Source: Bacteroidales bacterium UBA2030 (GTDB taxonomy: Bacteria; Bacteroidota; Bacteroidia; Bacteroidales; TTA-H9). Taken from it: 18,200 nucleotides of DNA. Shown here piece by piece: positions 1 to 7,710 of the stretch. Under the pieces are notes generated by a model. The model ran no database searches, was not told the origin of the DNA, and saw only the letters and a program-made list of their open reading frames with translations. Made by a program: the position numbers and the translations under genes. The stretch is from assembly GCA_002332755.1 (NCBI GenBank), contig DDBO01000117.1, positions 1-18,200 of the forward strand. Reading direction: 5' to 3'. Position 1 is the stretch's first letter, and the number at the start of each line of letters is the position of its first letter.

Positions 1-56
1 TCCTATTGACGGATTTGGGTTAAATTTATAGCTGTAAATCTAAATAAATAGATGTT

Positions 57-635
57 ATGGCAAACAATAACCTAAAAGACATTCTTATTGCCTCTACTAT
101 TGGATTTTTTTGGGGCGTTTTATTAACGAATTTATTGAAGATTTCATGGCCTGAATCTGTTATAGCCCAAGTTTCACCCAATACTATCAAAAGTAAGCAG
201 GTAAAGGTTCAGGCCTCTTCTCAAGCTTTAGGAGTTCAGGATTTTAACCTTATAAGAACCGATAAAGCTGAGATTAATACACTCATACTTAAGGGCAATA
301 TGGACTTTGTTAATGGCAATGGTAAACTGATTGCCAGACTGGATAATCTAAATGGCCTCCCTTCACTTATATTTTATGACCCTCGAGATGCAAAGCCCCG
401 CATGTAGTTTTATCTTGATGATAAATATGCTCAAGTGTCGTATCCATCTATCGATTTCATGGGTCTTAAGGGGTATCAGCGGATTAGGTTATGGGTCAAT
501 AATGCGGATGAACCATATATGACATTCTGGAACGCACCATCCAACAGAGAAAGTTTTAAAATAGAGTGCTTGCTCAACTTTGGTACTAAGTTATTCTCCG
601 GATACCTGGTCAATGCTGCAAAGCCATGTAAATAA
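57..635 (+). pseudogene. Membrane-anchored protein gene interrupted by an in-frame amber codon
   Basis: I do not recognise the family. The first open part (57-407, 116 codons) starts with a short polar stretch and one hydrophobic segment at about residues 8-30, which looks like a signal anchor. A polar region follows, ending in a GKLIARLD...LPSLIFYDPRDAKPRM pattern. A TAG at 405-407 stops it, but the same frame continues without interruption as FYLDDKYAQVSYPSIDF... to a TAA at 633-635. The continuation keeps the same style of short beta-like segments ending in charged turns, so the two parts probably formed one protein of about 190 residues. The apparent second start (GTG at 435) is then only an internal codon. 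Alternatives are a genuine 116-residue product, stop-codon readthrough, or a sequencing error at 405. There is no recognisable -7 promoter element in the 56 bases upstream. Confidence 0.55.
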
Positions 636-749
636 TAGCGAGTTGGTGCTTAGTCATGGAAAAGCAAAGACGACCTATAGTGTGGTAGTCAAAAACTGAC
701 CTGTTGTTATTTTCGGTAAGCTTGAGATACTGGTATAAATAAACAATTT

Positions 750-757
750 TATATTTG
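750..757 (+). promoter_or_regulatory. Bacteroidota-type -7 promoter element
   Basis: TATATTTG matches TAnnTTTG exactly and lies 45 bp before the ATG of the type IX-secreted Omp28-like gene. I see no TTTG box at the usual 19-bp spacing upstream, so the call rests on the -7 box and its position. The 114 bases between the interrupted gene and this box hold nothing else I can name. Confidence 0.5.
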
Positions 758-802
758 TATGTTTAAAACTTGTCTTAAAGTATAAACCAAAAACAACAAA
801 CC

Positions 803-2500
803 ATGAGACTTAACTACTTATTCTTGGCTTTGGTTATGGCTATTCCTTTCGGTCTTGAGGCCCAATCACCCAAAGCTCAGCGACTCGTTTTACTCGAAGA
901 GTTTACTTCTTCCACATGTGGTCCTTGTGCAGCTGCAAATCCGACCATTATTTCGCGATTACAGCAAAACCCCGACAAATTCACAGCTATTTTTTACCAT
1001 GTCGGTTGGCCGTCGCCCGGAAATGACCCTATGTATTTGCACAATCCCCAGGAGAGCAATGCCAGGGTCAGTTATTACAGCGTCAATTCAGTTCCTCACT
1101 CGGTTCTTGATGGAAATTTTTATAGTGGCCATCCCAATGGATGGACAATGACTACCATTAACAATCGATTGGCAGTTCCGTCTCCCTGCGAAATTGACCT
1201 TCAGCATTACTTAAACTCAGCGCAGGATACTATCTTTTTAAACATGCTTATTAAATTTACAGATCCCATGAGTGGATCTCAGCTGGTGGCGCATAATGTT
1301 GTGATTGAAAAACATATACATTTCAATACTGCACCAGGTACAAATGGTGAAAAGGATTTTTATAACGTAATGAAAAAGATGCTCCCGGGTTCGGGGGGCA
1401 CCAGCCTGCCCTCTTCTATGGAGGCGGGGGATTATGTGATTGTTCAAACCTCCTGGAAATTGGCAAATGTTTACGATAAAAACGAGCTGGCTGCCATTGG
1501 GTTTATTCAAAACAATGCCACCAAGGAAGTGTTTCAAACTGCCAATAGCAGTACCAATCCAATAACTCCTCTTTATGCAAATGATGCACAGATTCTTGAG
1601 CTAAGAAATGTGGCACCTGAAAATTGCTCCGGAGTTGTTAGTCCTGTCATTACGATTCGTAACAATGGTTCAAATTCAGTCACTCAGCTAAAGGTGAAAT
1701 ACAGGGTAGACGACAATCCTGAACAGGAATATACTTGGGCCGGGAATCTCAGCCTTCTCAAAAAAGTCAAAATACCATTACCGGATTACAGTTTTACCTC
1801 GCAGTATCCAGCTCAATTGAAAATTTATATTTCTGCCATCAATGGTGTTCAGGATGAGTACAGGAAAAATGATACGATAAAGTTTACCCTTGCCCAGCCC
1901 AAAGTGGCTACCCCAACGGTCAATCTATGGATAAAAACCGATAATAAGCCCCAGGATATTACATGGGAAATTGTGGATGCGGATGGCACAGTGGCTGCTT
2001 CAGGTGGGCCATACACCCAATCTACCACAATGATAAAGGAAACCATCAATCTTCAGGAAGGACGCTGCTATAAGTTTGCCATTCACGATGCCAGTGGCGA
2101 TGGTCTCTGCTGTGCCAATGGCTTAGGATTCTTTACATTTTTCTACGGAAACAATCAGGTGATTGCCGAAGGTACCAATTTTGGCAGCGAAGTCCTTGCG
2201 CAGTTCAACACCCAAAGCGGTGTGGGAGTTGATGAAACCCAAGCATTGCAATTCAGGGTTTATCCTAATCCTTGCAATCAGCAGGTAATGGTTTCATTTA
2301 ATTCAGCTGAAGCAGGGAAGGCTTTATTTCGACTTACAAATGTTTCAGGACAGAATGTTTTAAAGTCAGTTATAATTGTAGAAAATGCGGGGATTAATCA
2401 CTTCGAATTCGATCTAAAGGATTTAACCTCAGGTTGGTATTTGGCCGAGATTGTTTTGCCTGATGGTCAAACGCTTAGATCTCCTATAATTCGAAAATAA
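803..2500 (+). CDS. Secreted Omp28-like thioredoxin-fold protein with type IX sorting domain
   Basis: This 565-aa protein begins with a signal peptide (hydrophobic core at residues 4-18, likely cleavage after LEA at 20). Residues about 27-250 start with LVLLEEFTSSTCGPC and resemble the Omp28-related family, a thioredoxin-like fold. The CGPC at 39-42 is a canonical redox-active pair. The middle (about 265-370) looks like an Ig/CARDB-type beta domain. Residues about 385-475 hold an HDASGDGLCCANGLG motif typical of beta-sandwich modules in secreted Bacteroidota proteins. The last 80 residues, starting at VYPNPCNQQV, match a type A C-terminal sorting domain, so export by the type IX system to the cell surface or medium is expected. 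Its substrate is unknown; a thiol-disulfide role is inferred only from CGPC. It is monocistronic, with its own promoter and terminator. Confidence 0.85.
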   Translation: MRLNYLFLALVMAIPFGLEAQSPKAQRLVLLEEFTSSTCGPCAAANPTIISRLQQNPDKFTAIFYHVGWPSPGNDPMYLHNPQESNARVSYYSVNSVPHSVLDGNFYSGHPNGWTMTTINNRLAVPSPCEIDLQHYLNSAQDTIFLNMLIKFTDPMSGSQLVAHNVVIEKHIHFNTAPGTNGEKDFYNVMKKMLPGSGGTSLPSSMEAGDYVIVQTSWKLANVYDKNELAAIGFIQNNATKEVFQTANSSTNPITPLYANDAQILELRNVAPENCSGVVSPVITIRNNGSNSVTQLKVKYRVDDNPEQEYTWAGNLSLLKKVKIPLPDYSFTSQYPAQLKIYISAINGVQDEYRKNDTIKFTLAQPKVATPTVNLWIKTDNKPQDITWEIVDADGTVAASGGPYTQSTTMIKETINLQEGRCYKFAIHDASGDGLCCANGLGFFTFFYGNNQVIAEGTNFGSEVLAQFNTQSGVGVDETQALQFRVYPNPCNQQVMVSFNSAEAGKALFRLTNVSGQNVLKSVIIVENAGINHFEFDLKDLTSGWYLAEIVLPDGQTLRSPIIRK

Positions 2501-2550
2501 AATTCATTTGTAAAAAATATTGATTATTAATAGGTTGGCTTATTGCAATA

Positions 2551-2584
2551 AAAAGCAGGGAAGCTGTTTACTCCCTGCTTTTTT
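2551..2584. terminator. Bidirectional intrinsic terminator
   Basis: An 11-bp perfect stem, AAAAGCAGGGA (2551-2561) with TCCCTGCTTTT (2572-2582), has a 10-nt loop. A-rich sequence precedes it and a T run follows, so it can work on both strands. It separates the convergent Omp28-like and alkaline phosphatase genes. Confidence 0.88.
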
Positions 2585-2609
2585 GTTAATTTTTACCGAC
2601 AAAGATGGT

Positions 2610-4070
2610 TTAGTTTAGATTTTGGGGCAATCCCATGGCTTTTAATATCAGGTGGGGTATGTCTTTGTTATCTATAAATCCTTCGAAGGATTTTTGGCCA
2701 GGCCCCTGGGCACGAACAGGAACGGGAATGCCCGTATGTGACCAGGTGGTCCAGCCAAAGCCGGCTTTTTGGGCAATGATCCTTGTTACCATTAAGGCCA
2801 GGGGGTCGTTGCCTCCAAAGAGCAGGTAATTGGCTTCTTCTGACGGGAAAGGCATTTGACCCAACATGGAAGCCCTGAAGGACATCTGCAGTTGGGTGCG
2901 ATCAAACTCGTTTAAGGGAATATCTTTGCCGAGTCCGGTTTTTTCCTGAATAATCGGCCATATCCCATCAAAGCTACAGTTTGCCGGGCAAAAGCGGTTT
3001 TTGTATTCTTTAAACATCTTGGCAAGTGCAGGTTGTGATGCTTTCTGATGCCGTATCCATCCAAAATCACTGTCATAATGTTTGAGTGCATTGCCAATAG
3101 TAAGTCCACCTGTTTCGTGATCAGCCGTTACGATGATTAAAGTCTCTTTGGGATGTTTCTGGGCAAAATCAAGGGCATGGCCTATCGCCTGGTCAAAATC
3201 GAGAACTTCACCGATAGTCGTGGCAATGTCGTTGTTGTGGCAGGCCCAGTCTATTTGTCCCCCTTCCACCATCATGAAAAATCCATTCGGATTATCGAGC
3301 AACGCAATGCTTTTGCTGACAAACTCGGCCAAACTCATGTCTTCCGGACCTCGATCGAGCGCGACTGGTACTTCTGCGTTTTCCGGGTCAATATTGGCAT
3401 TGATGGCAATAATTTTTTTGTCGAGTTTGTTAATCTTCATAAATTCTTCACGGCCTTTAACGATCTGATAGCCCTTTTGTCTGGCAATGTCGTATGCGTC
3501 AGGTTGATCACCTTTTTTGCCTTTGGCATCCTTTAACCCACCCAAACCAAACAGGTCGAAGTTGCTTTCAGTCAATTGCAGGGCTATTTCGTAATAGTCA
3601 TTCCGATCAGGGCGATGAGCATAAAATGCCGCCGGAGTAGCGTGGTTAAGGCTTACCGTGGTTATTATGCCCACTTTCATTCCGTGTTTCTTTGCCATCC
3701 ATGCAATAGAATTTAACGGTGCTGTGCGGTCGGCATTCATTCCAATAGTATTGATGCTGGTTTTCTGTCCGGTGGCTAAGGCTGTACCCGCGGCAGCAGA
3801 ACAGGTTATATAACGATTTTGCGCGTACGTGCTGACAAGGCCCAATGCGTTCAGTTTATCCATGTTCAGGGCTTCTATTCCTATTTTTCCTTGTAAAGCT
3901 GCTTTATAGGCCTGTGCGGCATTAATTTGTGCCAGCCCCATACCGTCGCCAATAAAGTAAAACACATAACGGGCTTTGGGTTCTTGAGCTTTGTCCTGAG
4001 CTGAAGCCCTTTCGGGCAAAATCTGAATAAAGATTATGAAAAGCAGTAAGTAAATTTTGAGTTTTCTCAT
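2610..4070 (-). CDS. Alkaline phosphatase (PhoA family), secreted
   Basis: This 486-aa phosphomonoesterase releases phosphate outside the cytoplasm. A signal peptide covers residues 1-25 (ERASAQ). The PhoA-family metal and catalytic sites are all in order: FIGDGMG (39-45, Asp42), the nucleophile region ITCSAAAGTALATG (88-101, Ser91), LNHATP (141-146), the metal ligands in VEGGQIDWACHNN (268-280), VTADHETGG (314-322), and the final WSHTGIPVPV (443-452, His445). The residue before the nucleophile is Cys90, where E. coli PhoA has Asp101. Length is normal for the family. It is monocistronic, with a TAATTTTG box just upstream and a shared terminator downstream. I see no Pho box. Confidence in family is high; the substrate range is unknown. 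Confidence 0.93.
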   Translation of the reverse strand: MRKLKIYLLLFIIFIQILPERASAQDKAQEPKARYVFYFIGDGMGLAQINAAQAYKAALQGKIGIEALNMDKLNALGLVSTYAQNRYITCSAAAGTALATGQKTSINTIGMNADRTAPLNSIAWMAKKHGMKVGIITTVSLNHATPAAFYAHRPDRNDYYEIALQLTESNFDLFGLGGLKDAKGKKGDQPDAYDIARQKGYQIVKGREEFMKINKLDKKIIAINANIDPENAEVPVALDRGPEDMSLAEFVSKSIALLDNPNGFFMMVEGGQIDWACHNNDIATTIGEVLDFDQAIGHALDFAQKHPKETLIIVTADHETGGLTIGNALKHYDSDFGWIRHQKASQPALAKMFKEYKNRFCPANCSFDGIWPIIQEKTGLGKDIPLNEFDRTQLQMSFRASMLGQMPFPSEEANYLLFGGNDPLALMVTRIIAQKAGFGWTTWSHTGIPVPVRAQGPGQKSFEGFIDNKDIPHLILKAMGLPQNLN

Positions 4071-4090
4071 ATTTCCGGAGTTTTTAAGTG

Positions 4091-4098
4091 CAAAATTA
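4091..4098 (-). promoter_or_regulatory. -7 promoter element of the alkaline phosphatase gene
   Basis: On the minus strand this reads TAATTTTG, an exact TAnnTTTG match, 20 bp before the phosphatase ATG. No clear -33 TTTG is present at 17-21 bp spacing. Confidence 0.55.
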
Positions 4099-4137
4099 GA
4101 TTCCTCGTCTTTTGGCTGTTTTAAGTGTGTATTAATT

Positions 4138-4166
4138 TTTGTTGCCTTGGTTTTAATTTATCTTTG
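4138..4166 (+). promoter_or_regulatory. Promoter of the methyltransferase gene
   Basis: TTTG at 4138-4141 and TATCTTTG at 4159-4166 are separated by 17 bp, slightly shorter than the usual spacing of about 19. The ATG follows 20 bp downstream. It lies back to back with the alkaline phosphatase promoter. Confidence 0.6.
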
Positions 4167-4186
4167 TATTTAAATATTAGTTTGAA

Positions 4187-4843
4187 ATGAAAAAGGAAAG
4201 ACTGTATCCCGAATCGAAGGTAGAGCTTACTCCTTTTGTGGCCCGAAATTACGATGTTTTACTGAAAGCCGCTTCACTTGGACGTTATAGAAGTTTTTTA
4301 AAGCGGGCAGTTGAGGACATGGAGCTTAAACCGGGCATGCATATACTCGACATGGGCTGCGGATCAGGATATAATGCCTCTCTGATGTTGCCCTATATTG
4401 GCGATCATGGGAGCCTTACCGGACTCGATATCTCTCCAGAGATGGAAAAGCAATTTCGAAAAAGGTTTCAAAACAGTTCTAACGTAAGCTTTTTAAACCA
4501 AAGAATTGATATCCCATTTGATCTTGGCCAAACCTTCGATGTGGTGTTTATGAGTTTTGTTTTACATGGGTTTCCTCATCAGGTCAGAGATGTCATTCTT
4601 GAAAACATGAACCGACATTTGAAACCGGGTGGAACCTTTATGCTGCTCGATTTTGCGGAGTTTGATTTGAAGCGTATGCCTCGCCTGCACTATTGGGTTT
4701 TCACCCACGTTGAATGCGTTTATGCTTTCGATTTTGTGGGACGCGACTGGAAAGCACTCCTAAGCGGGAAAGGTTTTATACATTTCAATGAATTTTTGTA
4801 CTTGAAAAATTATGTTCGTTTGTTGAAGGCCAAAAAGTCTTGA
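4187..4843 (+). CDS. Class I SAM-dependent methyltransferase
   Basis: This 218-aa soluble Rossmann-fold methyltransferase transfers a methyl group from S-adenosylmethionine. Motif I is ILDMGCGSG at residues 53-61, the acidic end of beta-2 is LTGLDIS (78-83, Asp81), and FDVVFMSFVLHGFP (117-130) followed by HLKPGG forms the usual post-I/motif III region. The fold is closest to the UbiE/Methyltransf_11 type. The substrate cannot be read from sequence. The C-terminal third (HYWVFTHVECVYAFDF...) is aromatic-rich and may form the substrate cap. It sits 51 bp before tag in the same direction, but tag has its own promoter-like box, so co-transcription is uncertain. Confidence 0.85.
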   Translation: MKKERLYPESKVELTPFVARNYDVLLKAASLGRYRSFLKRAVEDMELKPGMHILDMGCGSGYNASLMLPYIGDHGSLTGLDISPEMEKQFRKRFQNSSNVSFLNQRIDIPFDLGQTFDVVFMSFVLHGFPHQVRDVILENMNRHLKPGGTFMLLDFAEFDLKRMPRLHYWVFTHVECVYAFDFVGRDWKALLSGKGFIHFNEFLYLKNYVRLLKAKKS

Positions 4844-4873
4844 GTAAAATATAGAGGATTCAGGGTTTCGGCG

Positions 4874-4881
4874 TAATTTTA
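4874..4881 (+). promoter_or_regulatory. Possible -7 promoter element of tag-nadD
   Basis: TAATTTTA matches TAnnTTTG in seven of eight positions and lies 13 bp before the tag ATG, implying a very short leader. No -33 box is evident. Confidence 0.35.
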
Positions 4882-4894
4882 CACAAAAAACCTG

Positions 4895-5473
4895 ATGATA
4901 CAACGTTGCCATTGGGTAGGCAATTTTGCCCCAATGATAGAATACCACGATAAGGAATGGGGTGTGCCCTGTCATGATGACCGTTTATTGTGGGAGTATA
5001 TTGTGCTGGATACCTTCCAGGCAGGATTGTCGTGGAGAACGATGATTGCCAAACGAGAAAATTTCCGAAAAGCATTTGATGGTTTCGATGTAGAGAAAAA
5101 TGCATGGATGACTTCCGAGAAAATGCAAGCTTTGATGAACGATCCTGGCATAATTCGCAACCGTCTGAAGATTGCAGCAACCCTAAATAATGCGAGGGCT
5201 TTTTTAAAGGTTGTTGAAGAGAAGGGCAGTTTTGCATCCTTTTTATGGGATTTTGTCGATGGCAGGCCAATACTGAATCAGTGGGAAAGGCCTGAAGATA
5301 TTCCTGTACGGACTGAGCTTTCGGATAAAATAAGTCGTGAACTTCGGCAGCGGGGGTTCCAATTCACAGGTAGTACTATGGTTTATGCTTTTTTGCAAGG
5401 AGCAGGTTTGGTAAACGACCATTTGGTCAAATGTTTCAGGTATCACGAAATCATTAGCACCTATGGTCAGTAA
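4895..5473 (+). CDS. tag: DNA-3-methyladenine glycosylase I
   Basis: This 192-aa base-excision enzyme removes 3-methyladenine from alkylated DNA. It aligns along its full length with E. coli Tag: RCHWVG (4-9), YHDKEWGVP (17-25), FQAGLSWRTM (41-50). The structural zinc ligands are conserved as Cys5, His18, His176 and Cys180 (E. coli Cys4, His17, His175, Cys179). The position of E. coli Glu38, which contacts the methylated base, is Asp39 here, in LDTFQAGLSW; the neighbouring Trp47 is kept. The ATG at 4895 puts Cys5 where it is expected. The last 11 nt overlap nadD, so the two are translationally coupled although their functions are unrelated. Confidence 0.92.
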   Translation: MIQRCHWVGNFAPMIEYHDKEWGVPCHDDRLLWEYIVLDTFQAGLSWRTMIAKRENFRKAFDGFDVEKNAWMTSEKMQALMNDPGIIRNRLKIAATLNNARAFLKVVEEKGSFASFLWDFVDGRPILNQWERPEDIPVRTELSDKISRELRQRGFQFTGSTMVYAFLQGAGLVNDHLVKCFRYHEIISTYGQ

Positions 5474-6050
5474 AAAAACAGGCCTGTTTTTTGGCTCTTT
5501 TAATCCCATTCACAATGGCCATCTGATGATAGCCAATCATTTGGTGGAGTTTACTGATCTGAAACAAATCTGGTTTGTGGTAAGCCCTCAAAATCCGCTG
5601 AAAGAAAAAAATAGTCTTGCACCCGATTATGACCGCCTGGAAATGGTGCGCCGGGCAGTAGATGATGACCCTCGTTTCAGTGTTAGCGATATAGAAATGC
5701 ACCTGCCCCGTCCCTCATATACTATTCACACCCTGACCTATCTTAGCGAAAAATACCCTGAACGGGACTTTGTTCTTATCGTTGGAGGCGACAACTTGCA
5801 ATCTTTCCATAAGTGGAAAAATCCGGAAGAAATTTTAAGACAATATCAACTATACGTCTATGCCCGTGCCGGATTTGAAGGTGGAGAATACGCCTCACAT
5901 CCATCGGTAAAAGTAGTAGCGGCTCCGCTCATCGAAGTTTCTTCGAGTTATATACGCGATGCCCTGCGCAAAGGACATGATGTACGCTACTTTTTGCATC
6001 CTGAAGTATATGCGTATATAATGAAAGAAGGCTTGTATTTTAGAAAGTAG
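5463..6050 (+). CDS. nadD: Nicotinate-nucleotide adenylyltransferase
   Basis: This 195-aa cytoplasmic enzyme adenylylates nicotinate mononucleotide to deamido-NAD, the penultimate step of NAD synthesis. The nucleotidyltransferase signature GSFNPIHNGH spans residues 11-20. RPSYTIHTL (83-91), the GGDNLQSFHKWKN segment (108-120) and the ISSxxIR-type motif VSSSYIRDALR (159-169) follow in the normal NadD order. Length is typical. The ATG at 5463 lies inside the end of tag (11-nt overlap) and gives the expected short lead before the first beta strand. It converges with the GT2 gene, with only 15 bp between the stop codons. Confidence 0.94.
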   Translation: MVSKKTGLFFGSFNPIHNGHLMIANHLVEFTDLKQIWFVVSPQNPLKEKNSLAPDYDRLEMVRRAVDDDPRFSVSDIEMHLPRPSYTIHTLTYLSEKYPERDFVLIVGGDNLQSFHKWKNPEEILRQYQLYVYARAGFEGGEYASHPSVKVVAAPLIEVSSSYIRDALRKGHDVRYFLHPEVYAYIMKEGLYFRK

Positions 6051-6065
6051 GCTGAAGAAAGTTCT

Positions 6066-6800
6066 TTAAGAACTAAGTGCTTTGCGGGGCCTGATTTTTT
6101 TGAAACGAAGACTGATAACCCCCAATGCTGCTTCCTTGAATATACCGCGGCTCATTTTTGATTCACCTTCAGTGCGGTCGGTGAAGATGATGGGTATCTC
6201 TACAATCTTGAAGCCGAGCTTCCAGGCAGAATACTTCATCTCGATCTGGAAGGCATAACCCGTAAATTTTATGGCATCGAGATTTATGGTTTCGAGCACT
6301 TTGCGGCGATAACATTTAAATCCGGCTGTGGTGTCGTGCACCTTCATGCGGGTAATGAAACGGACATATTTGGAGGCGAAATAAGACATCAACACCCGGC
6401 TCATCGGCCAATTCACAACATTTACCCCGGTGATATACCGCGAGCCAATAACCAGATCGGCACCTTCAAGGGCTGCCTGGCGCAAACGGATTAAATCGTC
6501 GGGATTATGCGAAAAATCCGCATCCATTTCGTATATGAATTCGTAAGGTCGTTGCAAGGCCCATTTGAAACCGTGGATATACGCTGTTCCTAAACCCAGT
6601 TTGCCCTTACGTTCTTCCATAAATACCCGTCCGGGAAATTCTTTAATAAGGCCTCTCACAATGGCAGCTGTTCCATCCGGCGAATTGTCTTCAATAATTA
6701 ATATGTCGAATTCGGGGTTAAGGGATAAGACCTTACGTATGATCTTTTCTATGTTGGCCCTTTCGTTATAAGTTGGAATAATTACTAAGCTATCTGCCAC
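6066..6800 (-). CDS. GT2 glycosyltransferase, polyprenol-phosphate mannose synthase-like
   Basis: This 244-aa GT-A enzyme resembles DPM1. It probably transfers a hexose (mannose in characterised relatives) from a nucleotide sugar to polyprenyl phosphate on the cytoplasmic face of the membrane. VIIPTYNERANI (6-17), IIEDNSPDGT (35-44), GLGTAYIHGF (69-78) and EMDADFSHNP (91-100, metal-binding DAD) are all present, followed by the VHDTTAGFKCYRR acceptor-loop region. There is no C-terminal membrane domain, so it is the short, single-domain form. It has its own promoter. The nearby DUF2723 enzyme belongs to a class that uses such lipid-linked sugars. The exact sugar is not determined. Confidence 0.85.
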   Translation of the reverse strand: MADSLVIIPTYNERANIEKIIRKVLSLNPEFDILIIEDNSPDGTAAIVRGLIKEFPGRVFMEERKGKLGLGTAYIHGFKWALQRPYEFIYEMDADFSHNPDDLIRLRQAALEGADLVIGSRYITGVNVVNWPMSRVLMSYFASKYVRFITRMKVHDTTAGFKCYRRKVLETINLDAIKFTGYAFQIEMKYSAWKLGFKIVEIPIIFTDRTEGESKMSRGIFKEAALGVISLRFKKIRPRKALSS

Positions 6801-6817
6801 GGTCTTTAAAATTTAGG

Positions 6818-6848
6818 CAAAATTAGGTATTAATATGGCTTTAACAAC
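6818..6848 (-). promoter_or_regulatory. Promoter of the GT2 gene
   Basis: On the minus strand GTTG (6845-6848, three of four matches to TTTG) is followed after 19 bp by TAATTTTG (6818-6825), 17 bp before the ATG. This fits the Bacteroidota consensus well and implies a short leader. Confidence 0.62.
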
Positions 6849-6880
6849 AAGGTAAACGATGAACCCACTGTGAAATTGTG

Positions 6881-7597
6881 TTAGTCGTCGAGGCTGGGTT
6901 GGGCCAGCAATATTTGGCGATTGATTTCGAATGCGGTCAGATTGCCAAAACCTTTCTTTTTAACATAAACTCCATTGTCGAGGGCAATAAAAGGGTAGGT
7001 GCCTCGCGTGATACAAAAATCGATAAACTCGTGGCTAACAGGAACATGTCCGTGTATAATCTTGCGATGCCCAACTTTTTCAGGTTTGATGGTGAATTCC
7101 CTTACCCACATCATGGCTTCTGTATCGTCGAATATATTATCGATTTCAAAATTAAACCCGGCATGCACCAGGATGTAGTTTTCCAACTCGATATACATTT
7201 CCAGATTGCGCATCCAATCTATGTATTCTTTCGGAAAGTATCTCAAGTCATTAACCTTGAAGCTTTTCAGTGTTTCTTTGCCTCCAAATTTCATCCATTC
7301 CTGTTTTTTGAGGTTTTTTTCTCTAAAAAGCAGGAAACGGGTTTTGAGTTTAAATTCTTCCTCGTAGCTTTGGATACACCAGTCTTCGTGGTTTCCCTTA
7401 AGGAATCGCAGGCGGTAGCCATCGTCTTTGAGTTTGATAAGGTAGTCAATGAGTCCTTTGCTGTCGGGGCCCCGGTCAATATAGTCACCTAAAAAAAAGA
7501 TTTCGTCCTGCTTCGAAGGCCTGATTTGTTCTTCGATAAGGGCTCTGAGGGTTTTGAGGTAACCATGCGTATCGGGAATTATCCATTGAGCGGCCAT
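6881..7597 (-). CDS. PPP-family metallophosphatase
   Basis: This 238-aa soluble phosphoesterase has the dinuclear-metal signature of bacterial PPP phosphatases: PDTHG (8-12, Asp9 and His11), GDYIDRG (37-43), GNHED (68-72), VHAGFNF (144-150) and IHGHVPV (181-187). The usual GDxHG is changed to PDTHG, but the metal-binding Asp and His remain. PPP enzymes of this size act on phosphoproteins (PrpA/PrpB type) or on dinucleoside polyphosphates such as Ap4A. The sequence does not separate these choices. It is transcribed alone, between the gpmA terminator and the GT2 promoter. The ATG at 7597 gives the expected seven residues before the first motif. Confidence 0.85.
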   Translation of the reverse strand: MAAQWIIPDTHGYLKTLRALIEEQIRPSKQDEIFFLGDYIDRGPDSKGLIDYLIKLKDDGYRLRFLKGNHEDWCIQSYEEEFKLKTRFLLFREKNLKKQEWMKFGGKETLKSFKVNDLRYFPKEYIDWMRNLEMYIELENYILVHAGFNFEIDNIFDDTEAMMWVREFTIKPEKVGHRKIIHGHVPVSHEFIDFCITRGTYPFIALDNGVYVKKKGFGNLTAFEINRQILLAQPSLDD

Positions 7598-7618
7598 GAA
7601 AGACTACTTTAGAGAGGG

Positions 7619-7626
7619 TAAAATTA
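7619..7626 (-). promoter_or_regulatory. Possible -7 element of the metallophosphatase gene
   Basis: On the minus strand it reads TAATTTTA, seven of eight matches to TAnnTTTG, 21 bp before the ATG. It lies just beyond the gpmA terminator. Confidence 0.4.
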
Positions 7627-7640
7627 TGAACTTCCTCAAA

Positions 7641-7687
7641 AATGAAACAGCCCTTCTCATTTCATAAAGAAATTAAAGAAGGGCTGT
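7641..7687 (-). terminator. Intrinsic terminator of gpmA
   Basis: An 11-bp perfect stem pairs 7647-7657 with 7677-7687 (ACAGCCCTTCT/AGAAGGGCTGT) around a 19-nt loop. On the minus strand it is followed by TTTCATTTTT. It begins 23 bp after the gpmA stop codon. Confidence 0.75.
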
Positions 7688-7710
7688 ACCTATGTTGAAT
7701 ATAGTAAAAA

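Noticed and set aside
4860..5270. 136-residue open frame on the minus strand
   Set aside because: It is antisense to tag and has no promoter, domain or conserved pattern.
6060..6074. Perfect palindrome AGTTCTTTAAGAACT between nadD and the GT2 gene as a terminator
   Set aside because: It has no room for a loop, is AT-rich and lacks a T run; it also contains the GT2 stop codon. Probably chance.
6878..7492. 204-residue open frame on the plus strand
   Set aside because: It lies antisense to the metallophosphatase, which carries all family motifs; the frame shows no recognisable domain.
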